From: CAYGZM01 sp964354365
GTDB lineage: Bacteria > Planctomycetota > Phycisphaerae > Sedimentisphaerales > Anaerobacaceae
Assembly: GCA_964354365.1 (NCBI GenBank)
Contig: CAYGZM010000025.1
Location: 1 to 35,120, forward strand
Direction of reading: 5' to 3'
DNA: 35,120 nucleotides
Of this stretch, positions 31,411 to 35,120 are shown piece by piece (within the stretch, counting starts at the first letter, position 1; each line of letters begins with the position of its first letter). A model generated the notes under the pieces. It was not told the origin of the DNA and did no database searches. It saw only the letters and a program-made list of their open reading frames with translations. A program made the translations under genes and the position numbers.

Positions 31411-33699
31411 ATGCCAGATAAAGCAAAGAAATACAGTTCACAACAAATCGCCTCCGAGATTCTGCGACGAAGGTACCTCTGGAAGGATGCCGACGGCAGG
31501 GTAGTTGAGACCGTTGACCAAATGTATCAGAGAGTGGCTCAACATGTCGCAACAGCTGAGTCCAAGTATGGTGCGTCTGAAGCTCAGGTCAAAGAATGGG
31601 CTGACAAGTTCTGCTGCCTCATGACAAGTGGCAAGTTCCTCCCAAACAGCCCCACCCTTATGAATGCCGGACGTAAGCAAGGGATGCTCAGCGCTTGTTT
31701 TGTTATTCCCGTCGAGGACAGCATCGAGTCCATCTTTAAAGCTATCAAGCAGACTGCTCTCATCCAAAAGGCTGGTGGTGGAACAGGCTTTAGCTTCGAC
31801 AAGCTCCGTCCTACCGGAGACCTTGTCAGGTCCAGCGGCGGCAAGACATCAGGGCCCATAAGCTTCTGGCGGGTCTTTGCCCAGACAACAGAGGCAATAC
31901 AACAAGGCGCATTTCGTCGCGGCGCCAATATGGGAATGATGTCTATTGACCACACTGATATCCTCAAGTTCATAAGTGCAAAACAGGACCTAACCGCTTT
32001 GACCAACTTCAATATCTCGGTCAAAGTTACTGATGTGTTTATGAAGACTCTCGTTGAGAGGCCTGCTGCCCCGCGCATTGTCACAAATCCTCGGACCAAC
32101 AAGAAATACGCGATACCCCGCTCTGCCTCGCCGCTCACGTATACAATCGACAACTTGATTCCCAAGCAACAAGATGCCGATGGCTGTTACACAGTGCAGG
32201 AGATTTGGGACCTCATCGTCAGAAATGCCTGGGCCACCGGAGAACCGGGCTTATGCTTCATAGACACAGTAGATGCGGCCAATCCCACGCCGCACCTCGG
32301 CCAAATCGAAGCCTGTAATCCATGCGGAGAGCAGCCGCTCCTTCCATACGAGTCCTGCAACCTTGGTTCTATCAACATCTCCAAGTTCATCTGCAAGGCC
32401 CGAACCGACCTCGACTGGGAGAGCTTGGCAGACACAGTGAAAGTTGCAGCGAGGTCTCTGGACAATGTAATTGACGTTAACCACTACCCGGTCCCTGAAA
32501 TCGAACAAATCACTCTGGGCAACCGCAAGATTGGCCTGGGCATCATGGGCTTTGCTGACACGCTCGTTCTGCTGGGTATCAGATATGACAGCAAGGAAGC
32601 CGTCGAGTTCGCCGAGAGGCTTGCCTCTTTCGTTCAAGACCATGCCCATCAGTCCAGTGAGAACCTTACCAAAGAAAAAGGCTGCTTCCCTAACTGGAAA
32701 GGCAGTATATGGGAGACCAACTACCACAGGCCCATGCGGAATGCCACCGTAACAACAATCGCCCCCACTGGGACTATCAGCACTATTGCCAACTGCACAG
32801 GTGGAATAGAGCCTATATTCAGCATCGTGTCCAAGCGTAGGGTCCTGGACGGCGAAGAGTTCTTCCAATTGCATCCTCTTATCGATAATATAGGCTGTGA
32901 ACAGGGCTGGCTAACCGACAGGGTACGGAGCCAACTGTTTGCAGGTGTCCCACCTCGCGAAATCTCTCAGATTCCGTCAAATCTGGCAAGCGTCCTGGTA
33001 ACCGCCCACGAAGTCCCAGTTGAATGGCACGTGGGCATCCAAGCTGCATTCCAGAAATACACAGACAACGCCGTCTCTAAGACCGTCAATCTGCCCTCTG
33101 ACGCAACGGCCGATGACGTAGATAAGGTTTATCGTGTGGCCCACAAGCTCGGCTCAAAAGGCATCACCATCTACCGAGACAGCTCCCGCGAGAACCAAGT
33201 CCTCACCGCTGCTGGCAAGGCAGCACAGCCGACCCTACACATTTCCGCGCCGAGACCCCGCCCCAAGAGGACAAGTGGAAGCACAATCAAGAAGCGGACA
33301 GGGTGCGGCTCACTGTATGTGACTATCAACCGAGACGAAGAAGGCCTATTCGAAATCTTCACCAACCTTGGCAAGGCCGGTGGCTGTCCATCTCAGAGCG
33401 AAGCAACAGCTCGCATTGTCTCAGTGGCACTGAGAAGCGGGGTAGCTCCAGAAATCCTCGTGGAGCAGCTCAGGGGCATTCGCTGCCTGTCAACGGTGGC
33501 TCGCAAGAAGGAGAACAACGATATCGATGTTCTCTCCTGCCCGGATGCCATTGCTCGGGCTATTGAAGAATCACTGGGGCAGGATTGTGAGCCTGTAACA
33601 GTCTCTTCCCCTAACAGATGTCCCGATTGCAGATACCCCCTGAGAAGGGAATCCGGCTGTAACGTCTGTGATAGATGCGGATTCAACAGATGCAGTTAG
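31411..33699 (+). CDS. nrdJ: class II (B12-dependent) ribonucleotide reductase
   Basis: A 762-aa protein from the ATG of MPDKAKKYSSQQ, with AAAAAGGAAAG upstream. The open frame reaches 31195 but would then code through the inverted repeat. Signatures: FLPNSPTLMNAG, the substrate-site Cys in SACFVIPVEDS, KAGGGTGFSFDKLRP, the finger loop with ACNPCGEQPL and ESCNLGSINI, and APTGTIS. The C-terminus holds the TSCPD domain (GCGSLYVTINRD, GKAGGCPSQSEA) and a redox-active tail with CPDC and CDRCG. It converts ribonucleotides to deoxyribonucleotides using adenosylcobalamin, without oxygen. Lying between ardC and an excisionase/integrase pair, it looks like element cargo that would supply dNTPs; this is inference. 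Confidence 0.92.
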   Translation: MPDKAKKYSSQQIASEILRRRYLWKDADGRVVETVDQMYQRVAQHVATAESKYGASEAQVKEWADKFCCLMTSGKFLPNSPTLMNAGRKQGMLSACFVIPVEDSIESIFKAIKQTALIQKAGGGTGFSFDKLRPTGDLVRSSGGKTSGPISFWRVFAQTTEAIQQGAFRRGANMGMMSIDHTDILKFISAKQDLTALTNFNISVKVTDVFMKTLVERPAAPRIVTNPRTNKKYAIPRSASPLTYTIDNLIPKQQDADGCYTVQEIWDLIVRNAWATGEPGLCFIDTVDAANPTPHLGQIEACNPCGEQPLLPYESCNLGSINISKFICKARTDLDWESLADTVKVAARSLDNVIDVNHYPVPEIEQITLGNRKIGLGIMGFADTLVLLGIRYDSKEAVEFAERLASFVQDHAHQSSENLTKEKGCFPNWKGSIWETNYHRPMRNATVTTIAPTGTISTIANCTGGIEPIFSIVSKRRVLDGEEFFQLHPLIDNIGCEQGWLTDRVRSQLFAGVPPREISQIPSNLASVLVTAHEVPVEWHVGIQAAFQKYTDNAVSKTVNLPSDATADDVDKVYRVAHKLGSKGITIYRDSSRENQVLTAAGKAAQPTLHISAPRPRPKRTSGSTIKKRTGCGSLYVTINRDEEGLFEIFTNLGKAGGCPSQSEATARIVSVALRSGVAPEILVEQLRGIRCLSTVARKKENNDIDVLSCPDAIARAIEESLGQDCEPVTVSSPNRCPDCRYPLRRESGCNVCDRCGFNRCS

Positions 33700-34004
33700 A
33701 GAACACTCAATCACCAAGCCGCGACAACGAACAGCAGGCTCCCACAAAAGCCCAGCTGTTTCTTACACCCGAAGAGGTTTCTATTAGACTTAGGGTAACT
33801 GCCGAGCAGGTCCGCAATCTCATACGCGAGGGTCGAATATCAGCTGTCAACGTAGGTGCAGGTAAGAAAAGGCCTCTCTACCGAATCGGGCAACAAGCAC
33901 TCGACGATTTCCTGGACAATTCACGCCAACGAAACCAACCTGGCACAAGAAAGAAATTCAGGCGACTTCCTCATGGTCCCGACTTTTTCCCTGACTTGAG
34001 ATAA
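33690..34004 (+). CDS. excisionase-like helix-turn-helix protein
   Basis: A 104-aa protein from the ATG that overlaps the nrdJ stop (an earlier ATG at 33675 is possible). LFLTPEEVSIRLRVTAEQV followed by RNLIREGRISAVNVG and YRIGQQALDDFL is the HTH_17/MerR-like fold of Xis-type recombination directionality factors. It overlaps the 3' end of the integrase by 47 bases on the opposite strand. Its coupling to nrdJ suggests shared transcription. Confidence 0.75.
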   Translation: MQLENTQSPSRDNEQQAPTKAQLFLTPEEVSIRLRVTAEQVRNLIREGRISAVNVGAGKKRPLYRIGQQALDDFLDNSRQRNQPGTRKKFRRLPHGPDFFPDLR

Positions 34005-35094
34005 GGCTGTCTTTACCCAGCAGTTTCTCTCTGGCCCTCATCACGGCCAAGTCCACTTCAGCATCAGGCGTATGAGTGTATGTTACCTGCTGCTGCAACT
34101 GGCTGTGCCTCATGAATTTCCTCTGAACGTGAGGCGTTGCTACCAACGACATAGCTGTGGACGCACAGTGGCGAAGCCGATAGAAGCCATAACACGGTAC
34201 ACCTGCTCTCTTGCACAGCTTTCGGAATTGTCCAGCAACGGCGTCTTTGCTCCAAGGTTTCCAGAATCTGGTCACAAAGACGTGACCATTGTCACCGCGA
34301 AGAGCCTTTCGCTTTGCCATTCTGGCTTCAAGCTCAAGCCTCTCCTGCCGGATTTCCTCCAGCAATGTTCGGATCTCAGCCCAAAGCAGGTACGTCTGGC
34401 AAACACCCGTCTTGCTCCTGGGTAAGGTTACCCTCTCACCATCAATGTGACTCCACGTCAAATCCCTGACGTCTTTCGGGCCAAAACCACAGTTCAGAGC
34501 CAGCAGGATCATCGCTCTCATCTGCAAATCAGCCTTTGCCAGCATTCTTTGCAGATCATCCGGTGTATAAAGGGGTTTGTCTTTGGCTCCCGGTCTCGGC
34601 TTTGTCTCATTTTTCACACGCCTTAACTTCGGAGCTTTCTGAATGAGGTCTGTCTCCTCGGCAAAAACATACATAGCCCTGACAGCAGAGAGATAGTGGT
34701 TTATGGACTCGGCGGAGTATCCTCGCTTTTTGAGGGATAGCTTCCAATCAGCAAACGCCTCAACTGTGAAATCAGAAGCCATCAGTCTGCGGTGATCACG
34801 CAGAAAACGACCAAGCCAACCTTTATAGCAAGCCAAGGTCGCCTCGGGATTTCGCCAATTCGCCCGCTGAGCGGCAATAAACCGGTTCGCCAACTCTTTT
34901 ACTGAAATCAGAGGGTTCGGTGCAACATCTTCGACAGCGGTCAACTGCAGCCCCAACCCCAGCCTGTGGTACTTTTCCAGGGCTTGTTCTTTGTCTGAGC
35001 CCAGGTAGATTCTCTTGCCACCTCGCGTAACATAATACTGCTTCGTGTGCTTGTGATACGAAATTGGATTTGATGTTGGTCTGCTTCTCGGCAT
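33958..35094 (-). CDS. tyrosine recombinase / integrase (planctomycete 'NCGFG' clade)
   Basis: A 378-aa protein from MPRSRPTS, with GGAGGTACAGACT before the ATG. Residues about 60-160 form a SAM-like core-binding domain (YSAESINHYLSAVRAMYVFA). The catalytic domain carries ALNCGFGPKDVRDLTW, LPRSKTG (Lys228), YRLRH (Arg308), MRHSQ (His330) and VTYTH (Tyr339). The first catalytic Arg of the usual 'GLRxxEL' is replaced by Gly205 and the usual His before LRH by Tyr305, changes typical of the NCGFG integrases common in planctomycetes. It should mobilise the right-hand element with the adjacent excisionase. No attachment site is visible. Confidence 0.85.
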   Translation of the reverse strand: MPRSRPTSNPISYHKHTKQYYVTRGGKRIYLGSDKEQALEKYHRLGLGLQLTAVEDVAPNPLISVKELANRFIAAQRANWRNPEATLACYKGWLGRFLRDHRRLMASDFTVEAFADWKLSLKKRGYSAESINHYLSAVRAMYVFAEETDLIQKAPKLRRVKNETKPRPGAKDKPLYTPDDLQRMLAKADLQMRAMILLALNCGFGPKDVRDLTWSHIDGERVTLPRSKTGVCQTYLLWAEIRTLLEEIRQERLELEARMAKRKALRGDNGHVFVTRFWKPWSKDAVAGQFRKLCKRAGVPCYGFYRLRHCASTAMSLVATPHVQRKFMRHSQLQQQVTYTHTPDAEVDLAVMRAREKLLGKDSLISSQGKSRDHEEVA

Positions 35095-35120
35095 AGTCTG
35101 TACCTCCAAAAAACACGTTC

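Noticed and set aside
1..35120. CRISPR arrays, tRNA or rRNA genes, tRNA-type attachment sites
   Set aside because: I saw no regularly spaced direct repeats, no cloverleaf with a TTCGA-type loop outside coding genes and no rRNA-like conserved stretches.

Overview
The window looks like the chromosome of a planctomycete-type bacterium, probably Phycisphaerae-like. The evidence is four paralogous Tat-exported fucose-isomerase-like proteins, a DUF1080 lipoprotein, an orphan signal peptide followed by the 'TIYVDANA' start typical of planctomycetal beta-helix proteins, and an integrase of the 'NCGFG' clade. The taxonomy is inference from protein style; no rRNA or tRNA is present.

Region 1 (about 1-16430) is an accessory island. 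It begins with minus-strand small genes (zinc ribbons, a basic peptide, a 91-aa element protein) whose leaders carry hairpins just ahead of strong ribosome binding sites, and a plus-strand LMW-phosphatase-like gene. Next is a two-gene STAND unit: an XRE-HTH/NACHT ATPase (5683-7119) overlapping by ATGA a WD40/zinc-ribbon/membrane protein (2204-5686). Divergent from it, a tight plus-strand operon (7292-16370) ends at a strong terminator. It encodes unknown soluble proteins, small membrane proteins, a HerA/VirD4-like P-loop ATPase, a nuclease/relaxase-like protein, and a phospho-switch of PP2C phosphatase, zinc-ribbon/FHA adaptor, Ser/Thr kinase/zinc-ribbon/FHA and zinc-ribbon/vWA protein, then a YggT-like membrane protein and a second copy of the 91-aa family. 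The phospho-switch resembles TerY-P type modules; its pairing with a DNA-pump ATPase and a split STAND sensor is the best candidate here for a poorly described conflict or DNA-transfer system.

Region 2 (about 16840-29800) is chromosomal carbohydrate-related secretion: four Tat-exported FucI-like proteins, a Tat-exported barrel-type protein, a DUF1080 lipoprotein and a six-hairpin-glycosidase-like secreted protein. It is littered with mobile DNA: an intact IS1595-family element (26692-27755, 8-bp target duplication) splitting the DUF1080 gene, a relic of the same transposase family at 29901, an IS3-type transposase tail at 18511, a truncated beta-helix gene and a ~60-bp duplicated sequence.

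Region 3 (about 30160-35120) is the end of another mobile element: an ArdC-like antirestriction protein, a 43-aa zinc ribbon, a class II ribonucleotide reductase (nrdJ), an excisionase-like HTH protein and a tyrosine recombinase with non-canonical catalytic residues. The element probably continues beyond the window. A perfect 12-bp inverted repeat sits between the divergent zinc-ribbon and nrdJ genes.
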